Shown: positions 7,539 to 17,076 of the stretch, in pieces | How positions within the stretch are numbered: the stretch's first letter is position 1 | How the letters are laid out: every line of letters begins with the position of its first letter | Origin: HK1 sp965221725 | GTDB taxonomy: Bacteria; Pseudomonadota; Gammaproteobacteria; HK1 | NCBI GenBank assembly: GCA_965221725.1 | Contig: OZ244909.1 | Location: forward strand, 2,542,001-2,606,000 | DNA: 64,000 bases | Direction of reading: 5' to 3' | Notes under the pieces: model-generated | Database searches by the model: none | What the model was told of the DNA's origin: nothing | Seen by the model: only the letters and a program-made list of their open reading frames with translations | Position numbers and translations under genes: made by a program

Positions 7539-10442
7539 CTACCCCATCATCAGCCGGCTCCAGATTTCGCTCACTGCTTCCCGGTACCGAACGAACTCCT
7601 CGTTGCCGACCACTCCCTCCGACTCCTGCAGCGAGAGCTGGTGGATGCGGCCCCGGAAGGCGCGATATGCGTCGCACAGCAGCGCGACATCCCCCTCCGG
7701 CATCAGCCCGGCCCGCCCGAATCCCTCCAGCAGGCGGATGTTGTCGGTGAAGTCGAGGTCGGCACCGAGCTTCGGGGCCCAGCGCAGCGTCGCGTACTGC
7801 ACCATGAACTCGATGTCGGCGATCCCGCCCGGGTCCTGCTTGAGATCGAAGCGGTCGGCGCGGCGTGAGCCGAGCTCGCTGCGCATGCGCTCGCGCATGG
7901 TCCGCACCTCGTCGCGCAACGTGCCTGCGTCTCGCTCGCGCAGCAGGATGTCCCGGCGCAGGCGGGCAAACCGCTGCCCCAGGGCGGTGTCGCCCGCCAC
8001 CGCCCGCGCCCTCACCAGGGCCTGGTGCTCCCAAGTCCACGCCTTCTCCCCCAGGTACTGGCCGAGCCCTTCCAGCGTATTGACGAGCACCCCCTTCGAT
8101 CCGTCGGGGCGCAGCCGCGGGTCCACCTCGTAGAGCGCGCCCTGCGGGGTCAGGGCGGTCAAGGTGTGGATGAGGCGCTGGGTGAGGCGGGCGTAGAAGG
8201 TGGCCAGATCGATGGGCTTCGATCCGGTGGTCGTCCCGTGCGGGTCGTCGTCGTGCACGAAGACGAGATCGAGGTCGGAGCCGTAGCCAAGCTCGATACC
8301 GCCGAGCTTGCCGTAGGCGATGACCGCATAGGGTGCGAAGGCCGCGTCCTCGCGCATCGTCTCCGGTCGTCCGTGGCGGGCGGTGATGTCGCGCCAGGCG
8401 ATGGTGAGCGCTGCGCGCAGGATCGCCTCCGCGATCCAGGTGAGATGATCGCTCACCACCATCAGCGGGATCCGGTGCGAGATGTCCGCTGCCGCCACCC
8501 GCAGGACATTGGCCTGCTTCGACTGGCGCAGGCAGTCCATCTCGTGCTCCCGGTCCGGGTCGTCCAGAGCGTTGAGGCGTGCGGTGATGTCCTGGCCGAG
8601 CTCGTCGGGTGCGAGCGGGGCGTAGAGGGTGCGCGGGTCGAGCAGTTCGTCGAACAGCACCGGGTGTCGTCCGAGAAGCTGGGCGATCCAGGGGCTGGCG
8701 GCGCAAAGCTGCACGAGCTGCGAGAGCGCCACCGGCCGCTCCGCGAGCAGCGCGAGATAGACGCTGCGTTTCGCGACCGATTCCACCACCGACATCACCC
8801 GGTCCAGGGTCGTCGGTGCGTCGCCCTGCGTGGCGGCGGCGCGCATCAGGTCCGGCAGGAGGCGGGCCAGTCGCTCGTGGGCGAGCGCGTCCGGCATCCT
8901 GAGTGCGAGGGCGTCGCGGTGTCGGGCAAGGATGGACCATGCCGCGCGCGCATCGGTAAACCCCGCCGCTTCCAGCCGGGCCACGCCGGTGGCCTCGTCG
9001 GTGGAGTCGGCGAGCAGGGTGCCCAGCGGATCGTTCCCGTCGGCGGCATCGGTGCCGCGCTCCTCGCCGAATACCTGAGCGAACTGCTCGTCCACGTGGC
9101 GTCGGTGCCGATCGAGCCGCTCGGAGAATGCGTCCCAGCTCGCGTAGCCCATGGCGGCGGCGATGCGCGTGCGCCCTGGCTCGTCCGTCGGCAGCAGGTG
9201 CTCCTGCCGATCGTCGACCTGCTGCAACCGATGCTCGGCCGAGCGCAGGAACCGGTACGCGGTGCCGAGCGACGCCACCGCGTGGGCCGGAAGCAGCCCG
9301 AGCTCCCCGAGACGCTCCAGCACCGTGAGGAGGCGCCGGTAGCGCAGCGCCGGCGTGCGCCCCCCCCGCACCATCTGGAACGCCTGGGCGGTGAATTCCA
9401 CCTCCCGGATCCCCCCGGGGCCGTGCTTCACGCTGTGCTCCATGCCCTTGCGGGCCACCTCCTGCTCCATCACCACCTTGAGCGAGCGCAGCGACTGAAG
9501 GGTCCCGAAGTCGATGTAGCGCCGGTACACGAACGGGCGCAGCCGCTCCAGTAGCTCCGCCGCCAGCACCAGGTCGCCGCTCACCGCGCGGGCCCGGATG
9601 AGGGCGTAGCGCTCCCAGTCGCGGCCGTGGGTCTGGTAGTACTCTTCGAGCGCATCGAAGCTCAGCACCAGCGGCCCCTGGGTGCCGAAGGGACGCAGCC
9701 GCATGTCGACGCGGTAGACGAAGCCGTCCGCGGTCGGCTCGCCGAGCACCCGCACCAGCTTGCGCGCAAGCTGGAGGAAGAAGCGGTCGTTGTCGACGCT
9801 GCGCCTTCCCCCTTCGGTCTGTCCGTTTTCGGGGAAGGTGAAGATGAGGTCGATGTCGGAGGAGAAGTTCAGTTCGCTCGCGCCGAGCTTGCCGAGCGCG
9901 AGGACGATGAGTTCCTGGGGCTCGCCGGAGGCTCCTGTCGGCGCGCCGAGGTCGGCGCACTGCCAGGCGTGGAGCCGGCCGACGCTCGCGCCGATGATCG
10001 CGTCGGCGAGGTCGGAGGTGTCGCCGACGGTCTCTTCGAAGTCCGCGAGGCCGCCGATGTCGCGCCATGCGATCCGCACCATCTCCCGGCGCCGCAGATG
10101 ACGCAGGTCGGCCATCAGGGTCTCGATGGATTCGGCCGCCCCGGCCGCCGCTTCGGCCCGTTCCGGCAACGACGGCCGGTCGGCGTCTGCGGCCAGCGGC
10201 GCGGGGTACGACGCCCCGAGATCCCCGCTCGCGACGAGATCCGCGAACATCACCGGGTGCCGCTCGCAGCTCGAGAAGACGAAGTCGGAGCAGGCGAGTA
10301 CCCGGGCCGCGTCGCCGGGGAGCGCATCGGCGCCAGCCCCTGCCTTGCCCGCTGCGAGCGCGGCGAGGCGCTCCTGGGCAAGCGCGGCGAGAGCGGGAGG
10401 GAGCGGCGCATCACCGCGCCAGTCGAGCCGGGTTCTGGTCAT
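7539..10442 (-). CDS. glnE: Bifunctional glutamine synthetase adenylyltransferase/adenylyl-removing enzyme
   Basis: 967 residues. GlnE adds AMP to and removes it from glutamine synthetase in response to PII/UTase, setting nitrogen assimilation. The duplicated nucleotidyltransferase architecture is visible: GKLGASELNFSSDIDL around residues 184-199 (adenylyl-removing half) and GKLGGIELGYGSDLDLVF around 711-728 (adenylylating half). Each is followed by a helical GlnD-PII-like regulatory segment (for example GPGGIREVEF and DPGGIADIEF). The ATG at 10442 is chosen because the frame upstream of it runs into a dispersed repeat and gives no GlnE-like sequence. The gene is divergent from the oxidoreductase at 10759. 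The length agrees with the family. Confidence 0.93.
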   Translation of the reverse strand: MTRTRLDWRGDAPLPPALAALAQERLAALAAGKAGAGADALPGDAARVLACSDFVFSSCERHPVMFADLVASGDLGASYPAPLAADADRPSLPERAEAAAGAAESIETLMADLRHLRRREMVRIAWRDIGGLADFEETVGDTSDLADAIIGASVGRLHAWQCADLGAPTGASGEPQELIVLALGKLGASELNFSSDIDLIFTFPENGQTEGGRRSVDNDRFFLQLARKLVRVLGEPTADGFVYRVDMRLRPFGTQGPLVLSFDALEEYYQTHGRDWERYALIRARAVSGDLVLAAELLERLRPFVYRRYIDFGTLQSLRSLKVVMEQEVARKGMEHSVKHGPGGIREVEFTAQAFQMVRGGRTPALRYRRLLTVLERLGELGLLPAHAVASLGTAYRFLRSAEHRLQQVDDRQEHLLPTDEPGRTRIAAAMGYASWDAFSERLDRHRRHVDEQFAQVFGEERGTDAADGNDPLGTLLADSTDEATGVARLEAAGFTDARAAWSILARHRDALALRMPDALAHERLARLLPDLMRAAATQGDAPTTLDRVMSVVESVAKRSVYLALLAERPVALSQLVQLCAASPWIAQLLGRHPVLFDELLDPRTLYAPLAPDELGQDITARLNALDDPDREHEMDCLRQSKQANVLRVAAADISHRIPLMVVSDHLTWIAEAILRAALTIAWRDITARHGRPETMREDAAFAPYAVIAYGKLGGIELGYGSDLDLVFVHDDDPHGTTTGSKPIDLATFYARLTQRLIHTLTALTPQGALYEVDPRLRPDGSKGVLVNTLEGLGQYLGEKAWTWEHQALVRARAVAGDTALGQRFARLRRDILLRERDAGTLRDEVRTMRERMRSELGSRRADRFDLKQDPGGIADIEFMVQYATLRWAPKLGADLDFTDNIRLLEGFGRAGLMPEGDVALLCDAYRAFRGRIHQLSLQESEGVVGNEEFVRYREAVSEIWSRLMMG

Positions 10443-10471
10443 GAAAGTCGGGCTCCGTAACGTGGTGCCAC

Positions 10472-10634
10472 GCTGCGTTGAATACGGCACAGGTGGGGCC
10501 TGGGTTGTGGCCTGGGTGGCCTGGGTGTGGCTTGGGGTGCTCGATGCCGCTCGCTTGGCGAGCTTGCTTCGTGCTTCAGGTACGCCTGCGCGCCTTGACT
10601 CGCGTTCGCCTTGCGAAGCGGTGAAATTTCCGGG
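10472..10634 (-). repeat. Dispersed intergenic repeat, copy 1 (truncated)
   Basis: The minus-strand sequence shares a 31-bp core (10580-10610) with copies at 24966-24996 and 31168-31198, with only a few mismatches. It also shares two further blocks with copy 3. One end carries GGTGAAATTTCCGGG (10620-10634), nearly identical to the terminal inverted repeat of copy 2. The opposite end, next to glnE, lacks that terminus. The copy sits in the glnE upstream region, so it could affect glnE transcription. Confidence 0.75.
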
Positions 10635-10758
10635 CTGATTGTACGGGCGCGGCCGGCCGGGCACCGGCCCGTTTGACAGGCGGCGCGCGGAAATCGAATA
10701 GTCCGCGCGGCGGGCCGCCTGGCCCGCGGATGCTTCACGGGAGCATGCGATAACGGTC

Positions 10759-11835
10759 ATGGGCGGTCCGGTTCGACTGGCGGTATTCGGAGCCGGCGGG
10801 ATCGGCGGGCGCCACATCGGGCTTGCGGCGCAGGAGCCCGAGTGCGAGGTCGTGGCGGTGGCGGACCCGCGGGATGCGGCGGCCGGCGTGGCGGAGCGCC
10901 ACCGGGCGTGCTTCTACCGTGACTACCGGGTGCTGCTGGCCCGGGAATCGCTCGATGGCGCCATCGTGGCCACTCCCAATGACAGTCACGCCGAGGTCGG
11001 CATCGCTTGCGCCGAGCGCGGGTTGCCGGTGCTGGTGGAGAAGCCGATCACCGATACGCTGGCCGCTGGTCGGGCCCTCCTGGCCGCGGCGGCGGAGCAC
11101 GGGGTGCCGCTCGCGGTCGGTCACCACCGCCGTTTCGACCCGGCCGTCGGCGTGGCGCGAGACGCGATCCGGGCCGGGCGCATCGGCCGGCTCGCAGCGG
11201 TGCAGTGCCTGTGGGCGTTGCGCAAGCACGATGCGTACTACGACGCCGAGTGGCGACGGCTCCGCCCCGGCGGAGGGCCGGCGCTCATCAACCTGATTCA
11301 CGATGTCGATCTGCTGCGCTACCTGTGCGGCGACATTGCCAGTGTGTACGCCGAGGGCGGCTCGGAGCTGCGCGGTTACGAGGTAGAGGATACGGTGGCG
11401 GCGACGCTGCGTTTCGCAAGCGGCGCCGTCGGCACCATCGTCGCCTCCGACGCGACCCCCTCGCCGTGGAGCTGGGAGTGCGGCACCGGCGAGAATCCGC
11501 TGGTTCCGCCCACCGGGCGCAACTGCTACCGCTTCCTGGGCACCGAGGGTGCGCTCGCGCTGCCGCGGCTCGATCTGTGGCGGCACGACGACGGGGTTCC
11601 GGCGAGCTGGCACGAGACGATTCGCGCGCGAACCCCGGTAGTGGGCGCGCGCGCGGCGTTGAAGGATCAGCTTCGGCATTTCTGCGCGGTGGTGCGCGGA
11701 GCGCGCGCGCCGAGGGTGTCCGGCGAGGACGGGCTGCGAACGCTCGCCACGACGCTCGCGATCATCGAGTCCATGGATCGGGGAGTACCGATCGCGGTGG
11801 ATGCGCAGCCGTTTCAGGGCCCCGACCGAAAATGA
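10759..11835 (+). CDS. Gfo/Idh/MocA-family oxidoreductase
   Basis: 358 residues. The N-terminal NAD(P)-binding fold shows VFGAGGIGGRHIG (GxGxxG) at residues 9-21, and the family motif EKPITD occurs around residue 95. A catalytic-type His lies in INLIHDVDLLRYL. Such enzymes oxidise or reduce sugars, inositols and related polyols; the substrate is not predictable here. No signal peptide is visible, so the protein is cytoplasmic. It is divergent from glnE with a repeat between them, and nothing downstream on the same strand forms an operon with it. Confidence 0.85.
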   Translation: MGGPVRLAVFGAGGIGGRHIGLAAQEPECEVVAVADPRDAAAGVAERHRACFYRDYRVLLARESLDGAIVATPNDSHAEVGIACAERGLPVLVEKPITDTLAAGRALLAAAAEHGVPLAVGHHRRFDPAVGVARDAIRAGRIGRLAAVQCLWALRKHDAYYDAEWRRLRPGGGPALINLIHDVDLLRYLCGDIASVYAEGGSELRGYEVEDTVAATLRFASGAVGTIVASDATPSPWSWECGTGENPLVPPTGRNCYRFLGTEGALALPRLDLWRHDDGVPASWHETIRARTPVVGARAALKDQLRHFCAVVRGARAPRVSGEDGLRTLATTLAIIESMDRGVPIAVDAQPFQGPDRK

Positions 11836-11932
11836 CGTTCCCCTGTGTCGTCTCCGATTCCCTTCCCGAGCGGAGAGGCAGACGCGCCGAAGGGAACGCT
11901 GGTTCCAGTCGTTGTCCCTGGCCCCCACTGCG

Positions 11933-12583
11933 CTACCGGGCTCGACTCGCCCCCGGCGAATCCCGTCGAATATGAGCGGTGGCTCGGCCGCTCTTTCGCC
12001 TGACGTGCGCAGCCTTCTCACGTATCGCCGCGAGATGGATCGGATGGCCGCAGTACACGTCGTGGTCGATGGCGGCGCCGGCGGCGCTGCGCGCGATCGA
12101 TTCGGCGTCGTGCTCCGATTCATACAGCGCATGCACCGCGCCGATCGCGATCGGCGCCCCGGAGCCAATCGCGAAGTAGCGCTCATAGCGCAGCACGGAG
12201 AGGTCGGAGGCGACGCCGAAGATTCCGCTCGCGCACGTCACCAGAAACGTGCTGTCCAGGCTTCCGAATGGCGAGTCCGCATCGTCGGCCTGGTCCTTGA
12301 CGAAGTTGTAGCGCTCGTGCAGCTCCCCCCACAGCCGCATGAAGAACTTGAAGATGCTCGTCTCGTCGTCGAGCCGCGGCGTTGCGCGTCGGCGCCCGAG
12401 CACGTCCGCGAGGATGTTCGAGTACAGCGTCCATCCCGTGGCTGCCATGTACGCATCTCCGATCTGCATGAACTTCGGTCCCGACAGATTCTCCGCCGGC
12501 ACCCGCTCGGAGCCGAGGTTGGTCTGGCTGTCCGTGGCCAGCACGATCCGTGCGTCCTTGCGTACCGCGACTGCGATCGACAT
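11933..12583 (-). CDS. Proteasome-like Ntn hydrolase (HslV/BPH-like)
   Basis: 216 residues. It starts MSIAVAVRKDARIVLATDS and continues with QTNLG, then GPKF, and later FAIGSGAPIAIGAVHALYE and AAGAAIDHDVYCGHPI. This is the layout of HslV, Anbu and BPH proteasome homologues, including the conserved Asp in ATDS and a Lys in GPKF. The nucleophile position after Met removal is Ser, whereas the families named use Thr. The ATG at 12583 has AGGGAGAA just upstream, so the start is well supported. No ATPase partner (HslU) is adjacent. Probably a self-compartmentalising peptidase of unknown role, or an inactive relative. Confidence 0.7.
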   Translation of the reverse strand: MSIAVAVRKDARIVLATDSQTNLGSERVPAENLSGPKFMQIGDAYMAATGWTLYSNILADVLGRRRATPRLDDETSIFKFFMRLWGELHERYNFVKDQADDADSPFGSLDSTFLVTCASGIFGVASDLSVLRYERYFAIGSGAPIAIGAVHALYESEHDAESIARSAAGAAIDHDVYCGHPIHLAAIREKAAHVRRKSGRATAHIRRDSPGASRAR

Positions 12584-12705
12584 GACGTTCTCCCTGGATG
12601 TTGGTGACGCGGGATGTTGGTGACGCGCCGTCGGCGTCCGGCCCGCTTGATGCCGACCGGGCCGCGCGGAGGGGTGCCTGGTGCGGGCCCGCCGCTGATC
12701 GATGA

Positions 12706-13311
12706 TCAGGCCACGGCTTCCCGCGGCTCGAGTTCGGTGATTTCGGCCACCGCGATGTCGCCGGCGTGGTCCGTGCCGGCCAGCGTGACGCGCAGGATCG
12801 CGCCGTTCGCCAACGTTCGGGTGTCTCCGCGCCCGGCCTGCTCGATCAGGATCCGGGCGACCCCACGGCTGGAGACGATCAGGGGCCATCGCGGCCAGAG
12901 CGGCGCAAAATCACGAAAGGTGGCGAGCACCCGGGCCTTGAACGTGGCGTTGGATTCACCGCCGGGGGGCGTCTCGCCGGCGGCCAGCGGTTTCTGGGTC
13001 TCTTCGACGCTTTGGCCGTTCCAGTCGCCGAGCCGGCGCTCGACCAGTCCCGGCTCGATGCGGAACTCAAGGCCCAGGCCGGCGTTGATGAGGTGGGCGG
13101 TCTCGACCGTGCGCGACAACGGCGAGCACAGAATCAGGCCCGGAGGCGCATCGAGTCCGTGCAGGGTCCGAGCCGCGGCACGGATCTGTTCGCGGCCGAA
13201 CGGCGTCATGTGGGTGTCGCACTCCGCCCCGGAGCGCACGCCGTCACGGTTCGCGGTGGTCTGGCCGTGGCGGATGAAGAAAAAGCCGGCCGCTTCCGCT
13301 CCGTCAGTCAT
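12706..13311 (-). CDS. Histidine phosphatase family protein
   Basis: 201 residues. The signature FIRHGQTTAN lies around residues 12-21 with the phospho-accepting His. The supporting Arg and Glu are in CSPLSRTVETA and VERRLGDWNG, and a second His is not obvious: the usual VSHG reads VSSRG. The loss of that second His may reduce phosphatase activity. It is the last gene of the seven-gene minus-strand operon and overlaps the preceding alpha/beta hydrolase gene by 8 bp. The substrate is unknown. Confidence 0.78.
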   Translation of the reverse strand: MTDGAEAAGFFFIRHGQTTANRDGVRSGAECDTHMTPFGREQIRAAARTLHGLDAPPGLILCSPLSRTVETAHLINAGLGLEFRIEPGLVERRLGDWNGQSVEETQKPLAAGETPPGGESNATFKARVLATFRDFAPLWPRWPLIVSSRGVARILIEQAGRGDTRTLANGAILRVTLAGTDHAGDIAVAEITELEPREAVA

Positions 13312-14416
13312 CGCAGTACAGCACCCGCTGCGGCCAGTCGGCGGCCGGCCGTACCCGATCCGCGTCGAAGGGCCGATCGTCGTGAATCCAGCCCACCACC
13401 TCGTCGATCAGCGGGCCGTCGGCGAGGGTGGGCGTATGGCCGGTATCGGGGACATGAATCACGGAGAATCCATCCGGGCCGCGCATCCTGTCGATGGTGT
13501 CGTCCGACGTGGCATCGCTTTGCATCCCGTGAATCAGCAGAACCGGGCACTTCACTGTCGCCCACTCGCTCCAGAGATCGAGACTGCACTGGGCTTCGGC
13601 CCGGTAGGCAAGCAGCGCTCGCAGGTCGTGCCGATAGACCCGCCCCTCCTCCTCGTCCGACCACCGGGTTCGGTGATGCGCGTTGTGGAGCAGGACCGCG
13701 TCCAGCGTGGGACCGGAGTGTTTCTCCGCGGCTCCGGTACGGCGAAACAGCTCGGCCGGGCTGCGGAACACGTAATGCCGCGCCACCGCTCTCGCCCGGC
13801 GCGCCCGCCGTTGCACCGGAATGTACGGGCTGCTGTCGTTGAGCACGATCCGGCGGACCCGTTCGGGGTGCCGGGCCGCAAACCGGATTGCGGTCGAACC
13901 GCCGAGAGAGGAGCCGAGCAGGGTGCATGATTCGAGGCGGAGGTGGTCCATGAGCTGCGTGAGCTGCTCGACATAGGTCTCCAGGTTGTAGTCGGTCAGC
14001 TCCGCGAGCCAGCCGCTGCCCCCGCGGCCCGCGAGGTCCAGGCCGATGACCCTCAGCGCCGGGCCGGCGTCCAGAGCGAGGAAGTCGAAGCGCTGGGCAA
14101 CGTTGGTCAGCCCGCCGATGGCGATCACGGGCTCTCCATCGCCCCCCGAATCGGAAAATGCGAGGGGCACCGGGAAAGGCTTTCCGACCCCGGTCTCGGA
14201 GTCCTGAAGCCGCACGGGGTGCTCGTACGTGAACCGGCGCATCACCAGGTCATTGCCGAGGCCCGCCGCAAGGGCGCCGACCAGAGCGTCGTAGTCGTCC
14301 CAACCAAGCGCGCTCGGCGGCGGCGAGCCGCGCACCGTGAGCGCTTCGCGTAGTGCGCAATCGGCCCTCTGCGCCGCGGACAGCGCAACATCGGCACCGT
14401 CGGGCGGTGCTCTCAT
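13304..14416 (-). CDS. Alpha/beta hydrolase
   Basis: 370 residues from the ATG at 14416. The nucleophile elbow is LLGSSLGGSTAIRFA (GxSxG). A lid-like helical part follows, then CPVLLIHGMQSDATSDD with the acid residue and DTGHTPTL with the catalytic His. An N-terminal extension of about 90 residues precedes the canonical fold. The start overlaps the stop of the upstream kinase gene (ATGA), which indicates translational coupling. This ties it to the phosphatase/kinase signalling operon. The substrate is unknown; esterase or lactonase-type activity is likely. Confidence 0.8.
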   Translation of the reverse strand: MRAPPDGADVALSAAQRADCALREALTVRGSPPPSALGWDDYDALVGALAAGLGNDLVMRRFTYEHPVRLQDSETGVGKPFPVPLAFSDSGGDGEPVIAIGGLTNVAQRFDFLALDAGPALRVIGLDLAGRGGSGWLAELTDYNLETYVEQLTQLMDHLRLESCTLLGSSLGGSTAIRFAARHPERVRRIVLNDSSPYIPVQRRARRARAVARHYVFRSPAELFRRTGAAEKHSGPTLDAVLLHNAHHRTRWSDEEEGRVYRHDLRALLAYRAEAQCSLDLWSEWATVKCPVLLIHGMQSDATSDDTIDRMRGPDGFSVIHVPDTGHTPTLADGPLIDEVVGWIHDDRPFDADRVRPAADWPQRVLYCDD

Positions 14417-14838
14417 TCCTGAGCTCTCTGGACGAGCGTGATTCGGTTGATGCCATTGACCCGTTCGTATGCGGCCTCGTCCATGAGCGTCTCCACGAAG
14501 TACACCCCCAGCCCGCCGATGGAGCGCTCCTCCACCTCGGATTCCAGATCCGGCGGCGGCGTCTCGGTGAATGGATCGTAGGCAATCCCGTCGTCCTCCA
14601 TGACCACGACGAGCGACCCCTCCCGTTCCGCGAGCGTGATGCGGATTTCGTGCGCGTCCGAATCCCGGTAGCCGTAGCTCACGGTGTTCGTGATGAGTTC
14701 GTCGAGTGAGAGATTGATGTTCTGGATCCACTTTGTCGGCCAGGCGCGTGCCTCCCCGTGCGCTTCGATCTCCTCGGCAATGCGGGCAAGCTCCGAAAGG
14801 TCGTTCTTCAGGATCAGTTCCAGTTCAGGTGCAGACAT
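14413..14838 (-). CDS. RsbW-like anti-sigma/serine kinase (HATPase)
   Basis: 141 residues, cytoplasmic. The GHKL ATP-binding motifs are visible: the N-box NLSLDELITNTVSYGY, the G1 box MEDDGIAYDPF and the G2 box GGLGVYFV. In partner-switching systems such kinases bind and inhibit a sigma factor or phosphorylate a STAS-domain anti-anti-sigma factor. The ATG at 14838 is preferred because upstream codons run into the preceding gene. The SpoIIE-type phosphatase gene is only 37 bp upstream, and the next gene overlaps by 4 bp. No STAS gene or sigma factor is seen in the window, so its partner is elsewhere or different. Confidence 0.85.
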   Translation of the reverse strand: MSAPELELILKNDLSELARIAEEIEAHGEARAWPTKWIQNINLSLDELITNTVSYGYRDSDAHEIRITLAEREGSLVVVMEDDGIAYDPFTETPPPDLESEVEERSIGGLGVYFVETLMDEAAYERVNGINRITLVQRAQE

Positions 14839-14875
14839 GATGGCTCGCTCGGTTGCCCGGGTGTGACGGGGTGTC

Positions 14876-17017
14876 TCACGTTTGTGCCTGGGCGTCGGAG
14901 GGAGCGCCCCTGTACACCAGGACCACACAGGTGATGTCGTCGAACTGGGGCGCCTCGCCGGTGAAGTCGTCGACGGCGGTGACGATCGTTTCCACGTCCT
15001 GTTCGGGGCCGTGTGCCCCGGGAAGGGTTCGGGTGGCGTCCAGCAGTCGGTCGTCGCCGAACGCCTCCTCGGCATCGTTGAACGCTTCCGTGATGCCGTC
15101 GGAGAACAGCACCAGACGCGCCCCGGTCTCCATGACCAGGTGCTCGTCGGCGTAGTCGAGTCCGTCGAACATGCCGAGCGCGACCCCGCCGGTCGTCTGG
15201 AGGGGACTGGCGTCGTCGCGGGTTACGAGAATCGGCGGGTTGTGGCCGCCGTTGGCGTAGCGGAAACCGCCGGTGCGTTCATTCAGAACTCCGTAGAAGA
15301 GCGTCACGAACAAGTCCTCGGAGTTGTTCTTCTCCAGGAAGTTGTTGAGTTTCTCCAGTACCAGGCCCGGCTCCAGGATGTTCTGAATCGCCATGGCCCG
15401 CATCAGAGTCCGGGCCATCACCATGAACAGCGCCGCGGGCACGCCCTTGCCGGACACGTCCGCGACCGCAACGCCGATGTGTTCGCTGTCGAGCCGGAAG
15501 AAGTCGTAGAAGTCGCCTCCGACCTCCTTCGCGGGCCGCATGATGCCTGTGATCTCGACCGAGTCCGACCGCAGACCGCTGTCCGGCAGGAGCGAGAGCT
15601 GCACGCGGGCCGCGATATCAAGCTCCTTCTGGAGCGCGATGAAGGCGTTCTTGGCGGCCAGTGCCTCGCGCAGGCTCTGGTTCTGGCTCTGAACCCGGTC
15701 GGACATCTTCTGAAACGCGAGCGCGGTCATCGCGAGGCTGTCGGACTCGCGCGTGAGCGCGGTGCTGGCGCTGTCGGTCGCGCGGGCAATCGATATCACT
15801 TCGTCTTCCTGGTCCGGCGTTCCGCGGACCAGGTGCTCGAGCTGATCCAGCTCGGCCAGCACCGCCACGCGCTCCTCTTCGTCCAGCGTGTCGGCGAGCT
15901 GTGTCATCTCCCGCCGGATGAAGCGCTCCTGACGCTGGCGCTGGCGCTGGCGCGAGCGGCGGAAACGGTCGAAGGCGGCCAGATTGGCACGAAACACGTT
16001 CACCGCACTGGCGATCCTGCCCACCTCGTCGCGGCCGCCGGCGCCCTCCACCCGGGCCTGGAGATCGCCGCGCGAAAGGGCGTTCAGCACGCCCACGCCA
16101 TCGGTCAGGGGGGCAAAGGAGCGGGACATGTAGTACCCCAGACCGAACAGCATCAGTATCAGGAAGCCGACCGCCGCGGCGATGGTGATCCGGTTGACCC
16201 GTTCCTGCTGCTGGGCCAGTTCCGTCACATCCTTGATGCTGACCATGCGCGCCACCAGCGAGCCGAGGTCGGCCGCTTGTGGAAGCACCACCGCCGAATA
16301 CACCTGGTCGTCCGCCTCGACGGTTTGCAACGTGTCGACCGCAGTCAGATCGATGAGCTTGCCGAGGCTCTCCCAGAGGCCGTCGTCGGAACCCGCGAGC
16401 AACCGGCCCCGGCGGTTGACGATCAGGACCGTGGACTTCGTCGCCTGCTCCATCTCCTGTATTGCCTCGTCGATGCCGGTCGCGTACACGCCCATGCCGG
16501 CAACCCCCACCGCGCCCGGAGGCGGATCGAGCGGGACCCCCAGAACCACCGCGACATTGCGTTGCTGGTCGTTGCCGATGCCGCCGATGCGCCCGCCGCG
16601 CTGAATCGCGTCCCTGGCGCTGGCCGGGGCGATGATCGGGCTCTGGAAGAGCGCGGACTGCGAGGAGTAGGCAAGCGAACCATCGGCGTAGAGCACATCG
16701 AAGCGGTCGGCGATGCCCTGGTCGCGAAGCTGCGCTGCGATCGTGGCGCCGAGGCGCTGGACCGCTTCCTGGTCTCCGGTGTGGATGGCTTGACGCAACG
16801 CGACGTTCTCGGCCGCGATCCACGCCTTGTCGCCCATGTGCTGGACGAGGCTGTCGTTGACCTTGCGCCACAGCGTGGACCGGTCGGCGATGGTGGCGCC
16901 CGAGTACTGCGTCTTCACGAGATCCGTGAGCGTGATCGACGCCAGCGCGAAACCGATGCAGATGACGCCGAAGGCCAGTATGACGAGCAGACTGATCCGG
17001 GTGCGCAGCAACATCAT
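14876..17017 (-). CDS. Membrane sensor with HAMP and SpoIIE/PP2C phosphatase domain
   Basis: 713 residues. TM1 lies at about 8-30, followed by a periplasmic sensor of some 240 residues (double-Cache-like), TM2 at about 280-300 (ITIAAAVGFLILMLFGLGYY), a HAMP domain, and an Arg/Gln-rich coiled coil. The C-terminal SpoIIE domain starts around residue 480. Its PP2C metal motifs are EVGGDFYDFF, VAVADVSGKGVPAALF, NGGHNPP and LFSDGITEAFND. It probably dephosphorylates an anti-anti-sigma protein in response to an extracellular signal and is antagonised by the kinase encoded next. It is part of the operon 12706-21037. Confidence 0.88.
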   Translation of the reverse strand: MMLLRTRISLLVILAFGVICIGFALASITLTDLVKTQYSGATIADRSTLWRKVNDSLVQHMGDKAWIAAENVALRQAIHTGDQEAVQRLGATIAAQLRDQGIADRFDVLYADGSLAYSSQSALFQSPIIAPASARDAIQRGGRIGGIGNDQQRNVAVVLGVPLDPPPGAVGVAGMGVYATGIDEAIQEMEQATKSTVLIVNRRGRLLAGSDDGLWESLGKLIDLTAVDTLQTVEADDQVYSAVVLPQAADLGSLVARMVSIKDVTELAQQQERVNRITIAAAVGFLILMLFGLGYYMSRSFAPLTDGVGVLNALSRGDLQARVEGAGGRDEVGRIASAVNVFRANLAAFDRFRRSRQRQRQRQERFIRREMTQLADTLDEEERVAVLAELDQLEHLVRGTPDQEDEVISIARATDSASTALTRESDSLAMTALAFQKMSDRVQSQNQSLREALAAKNAFIALQKELDIAARVQLSLLPDSGLRSDSVEITGIMRPAKEVGGDFYDFFRLDSEHIGVAVADVSGKGVPAALFMVMARTLMRAMAIQNILEPGLVLEKLNNFLEKNNSEDLFVTLFYGVLNERTGGFRYANGGHNPPILVTRDDASPLQTTGGVALGMFDGLDYADEHLVMETGARLVLFSDGITEAFNDAEEAFGDDRLLDATRTLPGAHGPEQDVETIVTAVDDFTGEAPQFDDITCVVLVYRGAPSDAQAQT

Positions 17018-17076
17018 GCTGATCCTCGCGTGCGCCTTCTAGCCCGCATTTTCCGCAACCTGGTGAGAAACGCGGA

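Noticed and set aside
7360..10068. 902-codon minus-strand frame overlapping glnE
   Set aside because: It is out of register with the well-conserved GlnE motifs and consists of Arg/Ala-rich sequence.
11007..11975. 322-codon plus frame within the oxidoreductase gene
   Set aside because: Out of frame with the clear Gfo/Idh motifs and strongly Arg/Ala-biased.
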